Shown here piece by piece: positions 33,564 to 46,099 of a stretch of DNA of 64,000 bases; the stretch's first letter is position 1, and each line of letters starts with the position of its first letter. The notes below the pieces were generated by a model, which was not told where the DNA came from, made no database searches, and saw only the letters and a program-made list of their open reading frames with translations. Both the position numbers and the translations under genes were made by a program. Origin of the DNA: Schizophyllum amplum (taxonomy: Eukaryota > Basidiomycota > Agaricomycetes > Agaricales > Schizophyllaceae); the NCBI GenBank assembly GCA_007026445.1, contig VDMD01000070.1, positions 1 to 64,000 of the forward strand. Direction: 5' to 3'.

Positions 33564-35852
33564 TCACACCTCAGGCGACCCGCTCTCCTTAGAACACCCG
33601 ATCTCCTCGCCATTGCCATCGGAATCGGAATCCGCGGACTGCTGGCTTGCCCCGTCAAGAGGAGGGTCGCCCCACTGCGGGGGAGACTGTTGTCCCTCCT
33701 CATCGCTGCTGATGTATGCCCGCGTCCGTCTCGTCCTTGCGCCTTCTTCGTCGCTGGACAACTCGATAGTCGACATGCGTCGCCGATTGGATGGTGGTCC
33801 CTCGTCGTCCGTGATTGTCGACGTCCCTCGTCGACGCGTACGGCCTCTTGCTGGAGTGTCGGCCATAACAATTGGCGACATCAAACGAACTCGCCCTGGA
33901 GTGTCGGCCGTAAGGTCGATTACCGACCTCGCCCTCGACGCCGCCCTCGAGACGGTCGGGATGATGCTGCTCTCGTCGTCGGTGAGTTCCATGGGGGACA
34001 TGCCCCTGGGCCCGTTCAAGGCGTCGTCATCGCTGCTAGTCAAAACCATGTGCTGCTGGGCCGATGGCGGCGCGTTGTCTTCGCTGGAGGCGTACTCCAA
34101 GGACTCCGACGACGAGGACGAGACTGACTGCTCCGACTCGACTGACCGCTCGTCGGAGTCTGACTGCCGGTCATATAAGCCATCACTGTCGTACTCGCCC
34201 TCCATGTTGTACGACTCGCGCATGGCGGAACTAGTTGGGCTTGGCGTCCGAGTTGTCTGGCGACGGCGGCGACGAGAACGTATACTGAAGGGAAATGAGC
34301 AAGTCTTGTCAAGGCGCGAGGATCATACTACTCACATGGGACCCCAGGTACCATCCGGTTGTCGCAGGCGCTGACCAACCTTCCAGTTGTCTACATCTGA
34401 TGTTGACGTCCGCGACCCCTCGGATGGCGCCACTGCCGTCGACGAGATTGGTGAGCCACTGCGCCGCGCAGGCGAATTCATCCGTGTCGGCGTGGACGGG
34501 GGCGCGCGGGAAGCACTCTCATGCGCGGTGGCGCGGGCGGCATTGAAGTCGACCAGGTGCGGCTGGCCTGCGCGCGGGTAGAGGTCGTCGAAGCTGTACA
34601 TCCTGAACACGATAAGTCAGCTTCGGCACTCACGCACAATCACGAACAGTATGGCTTACCGCCCTGCCTCTGGCACCACGATCGTGCCATTTGTGGTCCA
34701 CGCGAGTTCGCGAAGAGTCAGGTTGGAGACCGAGTCAACCACAATAGGACCGGCCATGATAGATCTGGGTCCGGTCATGATGCCAGTCTCCCCGGGCACA
34801 CGGTTGCCCAACGTCGCCCTAGTCATCCGCCAACCCTGTAGGTAAGCTGGCAGCGAATGTGCGTGCACGAAGGTCCTGCGTATACACGGCGTGAGTTCTC
34901 GATCTACTGAACAGCGCCACAAATACTCACAGCCACTCAGCTCCACTTAACGCGTAGAAGTCCCACGGTATCGGCGCGTCGGGGTTCCAGATGACCCAAC
35001 GGAGGCTGTCTTCTACCGCTCGATTATAAATGCAAATGCTAACGTGCTGTGAGTAACACTGGTCTAGGTCGCTGAAGCCAAGTCATCGTACCGGTAATCA
35101 CAACGTAGGAACACCTGGCCCCACATGACGAGCTCGGGAAACGTGGCGCTGAGATTCCTGTGTACGGCGAATAGCATGCGACTGACAAGCGCTATCAGGC
35201 GATGCTGGCGACACTGGCGAGCGTACTCACAAGAACGACCACCGGTCGATGACGGTCACTCCGGTGCGAGGTACGCGGTGGCTGTCGTCTTCGAACATGC
35301 GTACGGCGTCCATGGCGCCTAACTCCCTCTCCACAAGGTCCATGTCCTCTTCATCTGCCCGCCTCGCGCGTTCGCGCAACTCTATATCATCGTCGTCTTC
35401 CACCTGGACCTGGACCTGGATCTGGACCTCCTCCTCCTCGTCTATCTCCACCTCCACCTGAACACCCAGATCTCCCACCTCCCCCGCCTCGTCCAGCTCG
35501 TCCTTCTCGTTGTCGACGTCGTTGCCGTCGACGGAGTCGTTCATGATATTGTCTCCGTGGGGGGAATGAGTTGGAACAGGGGTGCGACGCGTTCTAGATG
35601 CACTGATCAGCGAGGATACAAGTCATGTACGAAATGAAAGTACGTTATCCACGGAACGCGCGCGAAGTCTGTGGTGGCGGTAAAGTTCGTGCATCCGGCC
35701 TCGTCGGGGGTCTCGCCGTCTGCGAGCAAATTTCCCTCGGGCTGCGTAAGGACGTCCTCATCGCCGGCCAGCATGCGCGTAGGCGCCTCTGCGCCCTCTA
35801 TGGAGCGTGTCCGCCGCCCGGAGACTGCCTCTTCTGAATGTTCCATGTTCAT
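33564..35852 (-). CDS. unknown KDZ-A cargo protein, acidic, seven exons (copy 2)
   Basis: Mirror of 10645-12933, 652 aa, frame intact. The only coding difference noticed is Val for Ile in the GND(I/V)DNEKDE segment. Being upstream of the transposase on the same strand and kept open in both copies suggests that it matters to the element. Family not recognised. Confidence 0.65.
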
Positions 35853-36973
35853 CGAGAGGCTGTCTGTCGGCGGTGAATGAGCGATTCACGACCTCGAAAG
35901 TGGGACTACGCACGCGATGAAATTTTTGGGAGTGAAAGGATGATGGTACGGGACAAGGGAGACCGCCCAGTCGGTGGCCGTCGGATAGAAAATTTGGGAA
36001 GCGAAATGCCGGAAGCCAAGTTGAACTCCCGTTGAATGGGAGACGGCACCTGCCCGCTATCCCACGGTCACCTGCAAGTTCAACTTTGACTGTCGTATAC
36101 GGAGACCATCTTGTGGGGACAGACGACAGTGCAAATTGATGATGAACTGACTTGCAAGGCTATTCTGAGCGATTGATTACTTATTTGGTGAAGTCCCGAA
36201 TGTCAGACACACGCCGAAAGCTCAACATGAGCAATGCATGGACAAGCAGTAAGTTTACCGCCCGTTGTTGAAGCTAGGGATGTGCCGGGTCGTCCAGGCC
36301 AGTCGGAGCGCTTGTGTGTGCGATGGACCACTACACTAACGGAATATAGAGGCTATGATACCGCACTTAGAGGTGTGAGCAATCAGCGAGTGTCTAATGG
36401 GTAAGGAGTGAGCGAGATCGATAGGATCCGGATCTGGCTCAACGACGTGGGTAAGCTGTGATGTTTGGCAGGATTCCAAGGTGCAGTGAAGTTAGTCCGG
36501 CTGAAGATATGTCTGTGTAAGTACAAGGCAGTATCTGAGAGACGATGGAGAGGGTATGTGCGGTATCAAGAGAGAGAACGATGTTGATTGTTTGTTGATC
36601 GCATCGTGAACGCGCGCTCCATGAAGTACTTGCAGCGTTCACCAGACAGTAGGACGAGGTCAGGCTTCTCTCCTAGCAAGGACACCTTCCTTTGATAGCA
36701 AGATCCTCTTCTTTGTGGTCTCGATACAGGGCGCTGTGAATTACAACAGAGTGCGCTTCCGCAGTCGACAGTGGACTCGCAGCATCTTGAGCTCGTGCTC
36801 TCAAGTATGAATGTTCCCTTATGATCTCTATGTATTTTCAGGCCGCGCCGTCAAGTATACGATCGCGCGTATGCTCTCGGGGTCCTGTGCATCTGTATAC
36901 GGCAAACTGTCGAGTCACGGGCGGGGTTGAATACATCAAAAACTAGGAATATGGAACGGAGTATCACTATGCA
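35853..36973. other. KDZ-A copy 2 intergenic region
   Basis: Mirror of 9524-10644, with the same inverted repeat (about 36018-36086); no gene seen. Confidence 0.5.
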
Positions 36974-37702
36974 CTATGTACGCGTTAACTTGTAGACATT
37001 CCCCCGCTCCAAAGCAGTCGTGAACGCATCTATGGCGTCTCCGCGCTCGCGGAAACTGCCATGCTGTGCACCAGCAATTCCAGTAGTAGCGAGTTGGACT
37101 TCGTGACTGCAGGCGCGAGTGAGCAAATGGTGTTCAATGAAGGCGAGATGTCACCTACTACGTCCTGTACACGCCCGGCTGCGTTCCCTGATACACGACG
37201 TACCAGAAGCTCGTGCGCTCCGCCATGGTGATGCCGACTTCGTCGTCAACGAAGGCCATGCATAGCGGCAGATCTCCTAGGTCGAGGCGAACGCGACTGG
37301 CCACTTGCGCGACACGAATGACATTGTCTCCGCAGGAGAACGTCAGTCCCCGCGACTGAGCTATATTGAAGGCCCCGTAGGCGTCGACCGTCGATCTATA
37401 CCCTTTGTATGAATTGTGTCTCACGCCGTGGACTTGCGCATCGCACTGCGCCCTAATACACGGTGGGTACACGGTCAGTGACTCCTGGCAAGCTGATACG
37501 ATACGGTAGCGAACCAGGTCAGGTACACTCCGGCTCTGCGCCCAACGAAGACGGCATACGCTTGGTAGGCGGACCTTCCGCGCCCACCGCGGCGACCGCT
37601 ACGAGCAGGCGACCGAGTAGAAGAACCGGCGGAGGATGCGCGACCGTCCGACTCCACAGTGAGAGATAGCTGAAAGAGCCGATGCGCGAGATCGTCTGCC
37701 AT
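36974..37702 (-). CDS. double RNase H1 N-terminal domain protein (copy 2)
   Basis: Mirror of 8795-9523, three exons, 203 aa, no difference from copy 1 noticed. Two viroplasmin-type domains, each with the Gly-Val-Tyr motif before an intron; no RNase H catalytic part. Confidence 0.78.
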
Positions 37703-38314
37703 TGTGTACACAAGCTGGACGTGGATTGAGATCCCTTATAAGGGCGTCGGTTTGGAGAGCGGGACTGAGGGAGACAGAGGGCTGAACGAGGCTTCATTGC
37801 CGGTCAACATACATCAGCCCGATTGGACAGCTGAACGAAAGAGCTTAAAGACAGACTGCGGCGAGTGCGGAGGTTCAGGGAGTGTATCGCAGTCGGGTGT
37901 TCAATTTCCGTTGAATTGCAGCGTCTTTTCGGCTGATGAAGTCGATGCAAGCCTCATCCGTCCATCGTGCTCGAACACGTCCCTCACCGACTGCATTGAA
38001 CTTACGTCTAGCCCGAAAGAACACAGAGATTGCCGCTTTACGCTGCGCTGGAAGACTCGGACATCTCGGGGAGGCACTCTCACGTCGGCGACCGCGAAAT
38101 ACTATGACGGACAGTATGTATTTTTGCAGACCGTGAGCTGCAGCACAGTGAGGAGGTGTCAAAGATATCACGGACTACATAGCGGGTTACTAGTTCAGAG
38201 ACTACACAGCAGCTATCTAGCATATACCCCAAGAAAAATAGACGAGTAGCGCGCTGTGAAAGAAATATCTATAAGTGCCACAAATAACGCGGCTGGTAAA
38301 AGACGGACCTTCCG

Positions 38315-39030
38315 TTAGGCTATCTCCACGCGACCGAGCGCGAGCTGCGTGTTGAACCAGTACACGGCATCACGGAGGCTCTTGCATGTGTAGTGGCGAG
38401 GGCTCGATACGCGCGACGTAGCGTCGCTGAACATGCTCCTGTCAAAAATTTCAGCCGACTCATGCACGACCAAGACATAAAAACTTACGGATCATTGAAG
38501 ACGCCGACAAACCATCCGTAGGACACCGCGTAAAACTTTTTGTGCTCGGCGTTGAAGGACGTCGGGTAGGTGAGCGAGGAGCTAGGGACGACACCGAACG
38601 CCACACCGATCTCGTCGGCCTCGTCGTCCATGACAACGAAATCGAAATGGGGGCGAGAAGGGCGAGAGAATCCGGCCGGGCGGGGCGCGATGAGATCCAT
38701 GATGAGCTCAATGTCGTCCTCCATGTCGGACTCGAGCTCGGTCGAGACCGTGGAGTCGCTGTCCGAGTCGTTGTCCGGAAGGTCCACGGCGATTTCGTTC
38801 GCGTCGGGGTCGTGCACGCTGATCTCGACGGACCCGAATTCGCTCACATCGGAGGGGATATCCATCGAGACGTCGCTGACGATGTCGGCGGCGACGGCGG
38901 TGGACCTGGCTGCAGCCGGGTGGCTGATGACACTGTCGAACGCGTCGACGACAGGGTCAAGAGCCACTGGGAAGCATATGAGGTTACGCAGTAGGGCGCA
39001 GACGCGCCACTTGCCGTTTTGAAAAGACAT
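38315..39030 (-). CDS. single RNase H1 N-terminal domain protein (copy 2)
   Basis: Mirror of 7467-8182, two exons, 221 aa. Begins Met-Ser-Phe where copy 1 has Met-Cys-Phe (base change matching 7471). The domain YAVSYGWFVGVF is unchanged. Confidence 0.7.
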
Positions 39031-39382
39031 GGGACGACAATCAGCGATGGGTGAGAGGACAAGGGGTGAGAGGACAAGGGGCGAGTCATCCGTTAGCGTT
39101 ACTTATAAGTAGACGGAGAAAAATATGCACAAACCAAGCGGCCGTTTCCGACGGCTGAATCGGGAACCTGGATCGACACTAAGACACCATGAATCGGCCG
39201 TCCCGGTGGCGACAAGCGAAGCGAAAAAGTATGCGGGGCGCGACTCGATTGCACCGCCCGGTCCTTTTCCTTGACCTTCGTCGCCGCACCTGCACACAAA
39301 AGCGCAAAGAAATACAGAGGTGCGTCGGCCACACTCTTTGAGCCCTACATGGATACTAATCATCCAGCTTGCAGGCAGAAAG

Positions 39383-42209
39383 ATGACGGACATTACCTCC
39401 ATGACGGACGCTACATCCGTGAAGCCAAAGGCGTCGCGGAAAAAGTCCAAGACAGACAAGCTCAGTCTGAAAGGCTGGGCAGAGGGAGCACGCGAGAACC
39501 TGGTACTGCGCCCAAACCTCGCCAGATACATCGACGCCTCCCAGCGAGGATATCTTCAAGAACACCAGTGTCTCGCCGACATCTGCAATCAGTACCACGT
39601 GCAGATTTCGCCTCACCTATCCGACGACGCGGAGCCGGAACTCCCCCTTCCTGAATACGATCCCAAAATTGCTAACGACCTCGGCGCTGGGCTAGACGAC
39701 GAGGAGAAGGCCAAACTGCTTGTCCGCATTGAGCAGTTGAACGCAGTACGTGGTCGCGTGCGCGTGGGATGTACCTGACTAATGTCACATGTTCAGCGAA
39801 TAACTCGATGGCTGAAATATCATGCGACCAAGATCACTCGCGCTCCTCGCTGCAGCATGGATCCCAAGAAGAACGCCTTCGCCTTGCTCCTCGCGAAGCT
39901 CAGCAACATGAAGTCGAAGGTCAAGGCTCGCAACGGACCTCAGCAATACCAAGTCGAGCAGGGCGACACGCTCCGCCCACTCTACGCGGAAGTTTGGAAG
40001 GCAAAGGTCTTCGCGAACGAGGTCGCAGATGGAGCGAAACCCGACGCGAACTGGCGCATGCGAGAGGTTGTGATGAAGGAATGGGCAAAGCTGTCGGGGG
40101 AGGAACAGGCAGGATACGCGACGAGAGCGCGCGAGCTAGCTCAGAAGGAGCGCGACGAGTACGATCGCCTGATGAAGGAAGGGCCGTCAAAGGAGCCGCA
40201 AGCGCGTCAGGAGTGAGTGACAGTGACCTTTGTCTTCTGCTTTGACTGACGACATTTCCTCAGCGCGATCAACAACCTGAAGACATTTGCTAGTCCCATC
40301 CTCACCGGCATCCAGGAGTACACGGGCTTGCATGTCACGCTTCTTGTCGGAGGCCCCATTCCTAACTACGCCGGCGAGATCCGCGTCCACTCCATTTGTG
40401 CTGGGAAGAACCACGGCGCCCGTCCATTGTCTTGGGCAGAATACGATCCTGCCGGCCTCAGTATGGTGAAGGAACGCTTCACTGCGTACTTGAACACAGC
40501 CTTCAGTAAGAATTTCATCTGCATAGGATGCAGACCACGCTGAACTATTTACAGCCGACTTCGAGAAGGCGATGAGCGCCCTGAAGCCGGACGCCGCTGG
40601 GGTCGCGATCCCGGAATTGCCTGAGGGCCTCCTGTCGATGCGAGACGATGCGGACGACTCGTCGTCGGGACCATCGGATGCAGACGACAGTGACTCCGAA
40701 TCCGACACGCCTATGTCTTCGAAGCGCAAGCGCGCTGCATCGGCTAAGTCCAAGGCCGCGAGCAAGATCACATCCATATCTGCCAAGCCCTCCGCCTCGT
40801 CTTCCAAGAAGCCCTCCGCCTCGTCTTCCAAGAAGCCCGCCGCCTCGTCTTCCAAGAAGCCCGTTGCCTCGTCTTCCAAGAAGGGTGGTGCTGGCTCGTC
40901 GAAGGCGTCCGCCTCGACACCCGCTACTGCCTCTACGTCGGCGAAGACGCCTGTCGCCGCTGCCTCATCGAGGGCGCCCGCCGCTGCCGCTGCCACATCG
41001 AAGGCAGCCATCGACTCTGACTCGTCCGACGACGAGCACCCTATCCGCGACGTGCGTAGGCGTAGCGCGAAGTCCTCCGCTGTCAAGAGAATCGCCATAT
41101 CTGATTCAGGCGAGGAGGATCAACTCGATGCCGACACCGAGGGTGACGCCGGAAGGCCGCTCAAGAAGACGCGGACTGTGCCAGCCACGCCGCTCGGGCC
41201 CCTTCCACGGCCGAGGCCAAAGCCCAGGATCCGGACGACGGCAACAGCGTTAACGACTCCACCGACTCCACCTGCGATGCCAGAGGTCTACCGTGATGAA
41301 GATCGGCTTGCTGCTGCGGGGCGCGCCTCGCAAGCGCGGGATCCTGAAGCTGGCGAGGACGAAGACGAGTTCGCCGCCGCGGAACGCGCCGAGATGGCGC
41401 AGGACCCCGAAGCTGACGAGAACGAGGAGGATGGCGACGAGACCATGCATGCCCCAGCCGGCGAGGTCAACGCGAAGGACGGCGAGGAGGTCATGCACGC
41501 CCCAGCGACGCTCAGCCTGGAGCCGGAGAAGGACGGCAACACCGTCAACATGGAGGACAAAATGGACGTTGACGGTCGTGCTGACGGCGACGTGCAGATG
41601 GACGGCGTCTGCGAGGACGCGATCGCGACGGAGAAGCCTGGCGAAGCAATCCTCGGCCCCGCCACAAATGACGATCAGGCGCAGGTCGTCTGTCCCCCCG
41701 ACGCCAAACCGTGGTTCATGGCCAACTTCGCTAGCGTCAACCGCCCGGCCCTTGGCAAGGAGTACATGTGCCTCCTCCGCGCATGGTGTGCTCTGGAATC
41801 GGCGAATGGCTTCGAAGTTGGCAAGGGGAACAAGGCGAAGACGAGCGCCCCGAAGCCCGCGCTCCTGAACACCTGGATCCATGCAGGGCGAGCGGGTCGC
41901 GTTAAGAAGATGCCCGTTGTGAGCGACGCAGACACCTTTGCGATGGAAATGTGGGCTTGGTGGGCGTCTTTGCAGCCGGAGTGGAGGGACGTGGATGCGG
42001 CGGGGCGCCGTGAACCCGAGCGCGAAGTCCGCGATGGTGATTGGGGATCCGCGCTTGAGGTTCGCGGCCAGAACGGAATGCTGTCCGTCGTCGCCTGCCT
42101 CTGCTGGTGGGGCGATGTGCTCGGGAGCAGGACGACCCCCAACGCGCACTCGTGGCTCCGTCTGGTGCACGATGTGACGTGGGTCTGCGAGCAGTTGGTG
42201 GTGGAGTAA
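39383..42209 (+). CDS. HMG-like KDZ cargo protein (copy 2)
   Basis: Mirror of 4288-7114, four exons, 891 aa. Has His where copy 1 has Arg in the segment GYLQ(E)(R/H)QCLADI, and a synonymous change matching 4849. Same divergent HMG-like region, SSKKP repeats and Trp-rich C-terminus. Confidence 0.7.
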
Positions 42210-43650
42210 GTGGACAATCACTTCATCTTTATATATCTTCTTGGTCGTGCTGTCTTTGCATCTTCTTGATCGTGCTGTATATCTTGATGCTCATGTTTTC
42301 TTGGTGTGCTTTCGGACTTCACTGTAGAGTATCTATTTGTTGCATATGTGTATCTCTCGTGTTGTATATTGGTATGGTTTGTATCTAGCATATGCGTATG
42401 TCGAGCTTGTTTGAGCCTCCGTGGATGTTGTGGGTCAACTTCTTCAGGTCACGTGATGTTTATGTTTGAAGGGACTTAGCAGAATCTCGCGCTCGCGCGT
42501 TCGCATATAGGGGAGGACGGCTGAGGTGCAGCGTAGATAGATGGGGTGAACGGGGGGCGGAGGTGGGTTTCTCATGGTGTGGGATGTACACCTTGTCTTG
42601 ACATAGAGCCAGTTATGACCTAGGGCACTGACATTGGAGGTATACCTATTACATTAGGACAAGCATCCAGAGCATGTACTATGTAGTATGTATGGTGTAA
42701 ATGGGAGGGGCATAGAGAGGCACAGAGAGAGATTTTGGCGGGAGGGGTGAAATTTGCGCCGCTGCCGATCACGACGGCGCCGCAGTGCTGCAGGGCGGTA
42801 GTCAGTTACAGTCGCTGGTGCACAGTCCTCAGGGACGCACCTCGCTTCCTTGATAGCACTGAGCTGAAGTTTTCCGTGGACAGAACGCTCGCCGGCGCTG
42901 GTGCAAGCAATGAGCTAGGCTCTGCGGCCGGGCTAAGGCGGGCTGTGGCATGAACGTGGGTGCTGCGTGGGGTTGGAGCCTGCAGAGCGGTAGAGGGCGC
43001 GGAAGCCGGCGGCGGGGCGCGGCGGCGGCGGGGCGCGGCGGCGGCGGGGCGCGGCGGCGGCGGGGCGGCGGCGGCGGGGCGCGGCGGGGCGGCGGCGGGC
43101 GCGCGCTGACATTCGGCATTGAAGGAGAGCTCGACGACGCGCTGCAGATGCCAGTATTGCAGCTGGTATCAAATAGGCGGCGAGGCGGCGTGGCGGGCGC
43201 GGGCGCCGAGCGTGGCGGGGGCGTGCGCGGCGCGGCGGGGCGCGGGGCGGTGGGAGCGATACGGACAGCAGCGCAAGCACTGGCTGGGGCGAGGCGGACA
43301 CCCGTAGCTAATACGGTGATGGCGGCGCAAGGCGCGGGGAGGGGGGATTTCGGGAGGGGCGGCGGCGGCGGCGGCGGCGGCGGCGGGTAGCCCGGGGGGG
43401 GGGAGGGGGGAGCGGCGGCGGGAGGGCGCGCCATCAAACGTATGTCGCCATACACGTCCCATCATTTCCGTTTTTTACGCAGGAATATAACATAAGGACC
43501 GTTATCCTAATAATTACACATATAAACCCAAAACTAGCCCATATCTCATACAGCACCACCCACCCAGGCCCTGGATGTACCCAGACCCCAAGCCAAGACA
43601 TCCCCTGGACAGGTCCAGGCACCTAAGGCAATATATAAGGACTTCGGCTC
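42210..43650. other. KDZ-A copy 2 outer subterminal region
   Basis: Mirror of 2850-4287: CGG-rich tracts (about 43012-43110 and 43360-43384) and the palindromes next to the terminus. No gene. Confidence 0.6.
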
Positions 43651-44388
43651 CCGCGTGAAGTAGATCAATGGCTTCATATAGAATGACGGCTCTCTGCGTA
43701 CAAGGACGCAGAACCCTTCAACACCAACGCGGTCGCGCAGGCCTTGGATCTGACAGTGGATCAGCGAACGTCAAAAGACCGAGACAGTCAACGCACCAGC
43801 ATTGTAATCTGACCAAAGACGAACGTTGCGTCTTGATAACGAGCCTTCCCCGACAGGCGTATGGCGTTGGTCTGCCGGTCCTTCGTCTTGTCGTGCTCGT
43901 CGATCATGGCAGTGCGCTCCTCTTCCGTCATATCGTGATATTGCTTCATGTAGTCCTCGTCGGCTGCAATCTGAGCGACCGTCAGTCCAGGTAGGCCCTC
44001 TGTATTCATCGTGAGTCTGAGTTCGAGTGGTTAAAGTGATACACGCACCTTCACGGCGGTTCGCCGCAATTGTTGACTTGAACGTGTTGAACGCGTTTGT
44101 CTTCTCTCGACGGTGGACGGTATGTAGACCGCGTTGGTAGAAGAGCTCTTGAAAATATTGTACCTTCTTGTCGTACTTGTCAGACATTCGCTGGAACTGC
44201 GCCTCCACATGCTCAAACAGCTCCTCCATGTCGGCGGCAAGGCTGAGGTTGTTCTCCGCATTCTGCTGGCGTTTTGCAATGGCGACTGGGTTTGTCGACG
44301 GCCCCTTCTTTCCTGCTCCAGCAGGATAGGCCTCTGCTGGAACACGGGCACGACGGAGGGGTACTGACTGGCCGTGAAGCGCGCTCAT
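43651..44388 (-). pseudogene. KDZ-B HMG-like gene, 5' part (split by KDZ-A copy 2)
   Basis: Exons 44388-44049, 43999-43797 and the start of exon 3 (43749-43651). Begins MSALHGQSVPLRRARV. The region MEELFEHVEAQFQRM then TVAQIAADEDYMKQYHDMTE with EEERTAMIDEH looks like the divergent HMG-like helix set of KDZ cargo proteins. The frame runs straight into KDZ-A copy 2 and continues at 28354 on the other side. The first part could still be translated as a truncated protein. Confidence 0.72.
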
Positions 44389-44600
44389 GGAGGTGGATAT
44401 TCAATGGGTGACGGGGCTAAGGACAGGGCACAGTAAGACAGCAAATAATATGTTTCAACGGTACAGGCGTACCTGGTGACGAGTTTGCCTTGGGCTTACG
44501 GCTTCTGTAGACTTGATGGCGCAGTTGAAAGCCGCCCGGAGCTCACACAAGGAGTTACTTGAAAAGATGCATTGTATACACTGCAATAGATGGCGTCATG
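44389..44600. other. short intergenic region in KDZ-B
   Basis: 212 bp between the start of the HMG-like gene and the end of the coiled-coil gene; both are on the minus strand. It must hold the HMG-like gene promoter. No motif recognised. Confidence 0.4.
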
Positions 44601-46099
44601 TTAATAGTATCCTACACAGGAGCGCTCAGCATCCTGACGCGTATGGAGGAGGAGCTGGTCAAGGTGGTACCGCGAAAGACCCCACGTCGTGAATATACCC
44701 TCCCACTCCTTCACCTCCACCTGAGAGTAAATCCGAACTAAATGTGGCACCATTGACGCCAAGTTCTGGCTTTGAAGAAAGTAAACAGTCTCTTCGCTCA
44801 CCTCAGGCCTAGAAGCCGGCGACCGTGAAGACGAGTCCCTTCGAAGATTAAGGAGAGGTAAACGAGGGGCTGCCGTGGGCTCGCTCCCTGCAAAGGCGAC
44901 ATGGCGGTCAGGTGTAGCCGGTCTTGGAGGACGGTCGGGCGAAGGACTGCGACGGAGAATACTGGATGGCGGGGGAGATGCAGATGGCGAAGGGGTTGCA
45001 GGGGGGGAAGGCGTACTTGCGGGAGATGACGGAGTAGGCGGCCTCGGAGTTGATGAAGGGGGCATGGAGCGAGGAGCGAGCATGGAGCGGGGGATGTTAC
45101 GACGTTCGGCCTCCAGCTCTTGGAGAAAGATATAGTCCTCCTGCCACATCGTTATGACGAAATCCTTCTGCGCACACTGGGTGTGCAGGTGCTCCGTTTC
45201 CGCCTCCAACTCTGCGACGCGCTGCCGGAGAGCCTTCGCCTCCTCTGCCCTTGCGAGGGCAGCCGCTTCTGCACGCTCAGCTCGGCCATAGAGGTCCTGA
45301 GCTTGTAGGGCATCCAGCGCGCCGATAGCGTCCACAACGGCATAGGGGACTTGATGGCGATGGCCGAAGGGATGCGGGTGGTAGACGTTCGCTCGATCCT
45401 GCGGATGGTACTCCAAAACGCGTGTAGCCCGCGCCGCTACAGACTCGGGGCTTTCGATGCTGTTGGAACGTTCTCTTTTGTCTCTCCAGTCGAAGGCGGT
45501 TCGCTTGATGGAGTTGAAGTGCACTGGGGCTTTGACGCCCGTGGTCTCGGCGAAGGACTGGAGCAGGTTAAGAACGCGAACCCGGTCTGCGACGTCGAGC
45601 TCGGGAATGAACTGTGGGGTGATATAAAAGACGACGCGGGTGCCTTCGACGGTGGGATGAGTGTATGGGGAGCCAAGCGGACTAGTAGTGGCGAGGAATG
45701 AGCTGCTGACAGTAACCAGGTCAAGGAGGGCAATCTAGTAGAGTATCAGCACATGATCTGCTGTGTAGAGGACGTAAAACGCACCACATCCTTGGCGAGC
45801 ACCTGCAGCATCTCGATCGTCCCACTTCGTGTGTCGCGCCACTCGCTATTCGAGTAGAACGAAACGGCGAAAGGATGCCCTTCAAGCCGCCCCATAGCCT
45901 GGCCATCCATGGTGGAGCATCCCGCTGCAAAGAAAGCGATGTCGGCCGCAAGGAACGCCCCGCGCAGATCTTCTATCTGAGCCAGCGGCTCATACTGCCG
46001 TCCTAGGACGTCTCGTAGTGATGATATGCTGGTGGGGTTAAACCCCCTCTGCCGAAGCAGGTGAGTGCGCTGGAGACGTGCTTGGGAGGCCTGCTGCAT
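44601..46099 (-). CDS. coiled-coil KDZ-B cargo protein of unknown function
   Basis: Two exons (46099-45785, 45734-44601), 482 aa. The N-terminal 180 residues (around PFAVSFYSNSEWRDTRSGTI and RVVFYITPQFI) look globular and may start a conserved family. Residues about 230-290 form a heptad-rich coiled coil (ERAEAAALARAEEAKALRQR). Then comes a Pro/Ser/Thr-rich linker with repeated TPSPPATPSP, followed by a short conserved C-terminal block (WEGIFTTWGLSRYHLDQLL). I do not know the family. It is divergently paired with TET/JBP (363-bp gap), which suggests shared control. Confidence 0.65.

Larger units (their letters stand above)
2850..43650. repeat. giant inverted repeat formed by the two KDZ-A copies
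   Basis: The left arm 2850-21888 (minus D) and right arm 28362-43650 are about 15.3 kb each, in opposite orientation, with a 6.5-kb spacer. Paired coordinates add up to about 46,496-46,500 throughout. Differences I noticed: substitutions at 3221, 4849, 6933, 7471, 10157, 10980 and 17139, a 3-bp indel in the CCG tract and a 1-bp indel at 15190. Each arm has its own target-site duplication, so this is two independent insertions and not one palindrome. Confidence 0.92.
28362..43650 (-). mobile_element. KDZ-A copy 2 (15.3 kb, inside KDZ-B)
   Basis: Inverted, nearly identical copy of the element at 2850-21888, without element D and with an intact transposase frame. Flanked by the 7-bp duplication CCGCGTG. 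It inserted into exon 3 of the KDZ-B HMG-like gene. The near identity with copy 1 shows that KDZ-A moved recently. Confidence 0.92.

Noticed and set aside
2850..43650. One large palindromic element or a mating-type-like inverted repeat
   Set aside because: The two arms have different target-site duplications and sit in different hosts (gypsy gag and a KDZ-B gene), so they are separate insertions.
28362..43650. Assembly duplication of the 15-kb arm
   Set aside because: Distinct duplications, several substitutions, two indels and the presence of D in only one arm argue for real copies, though long reads would settle it.
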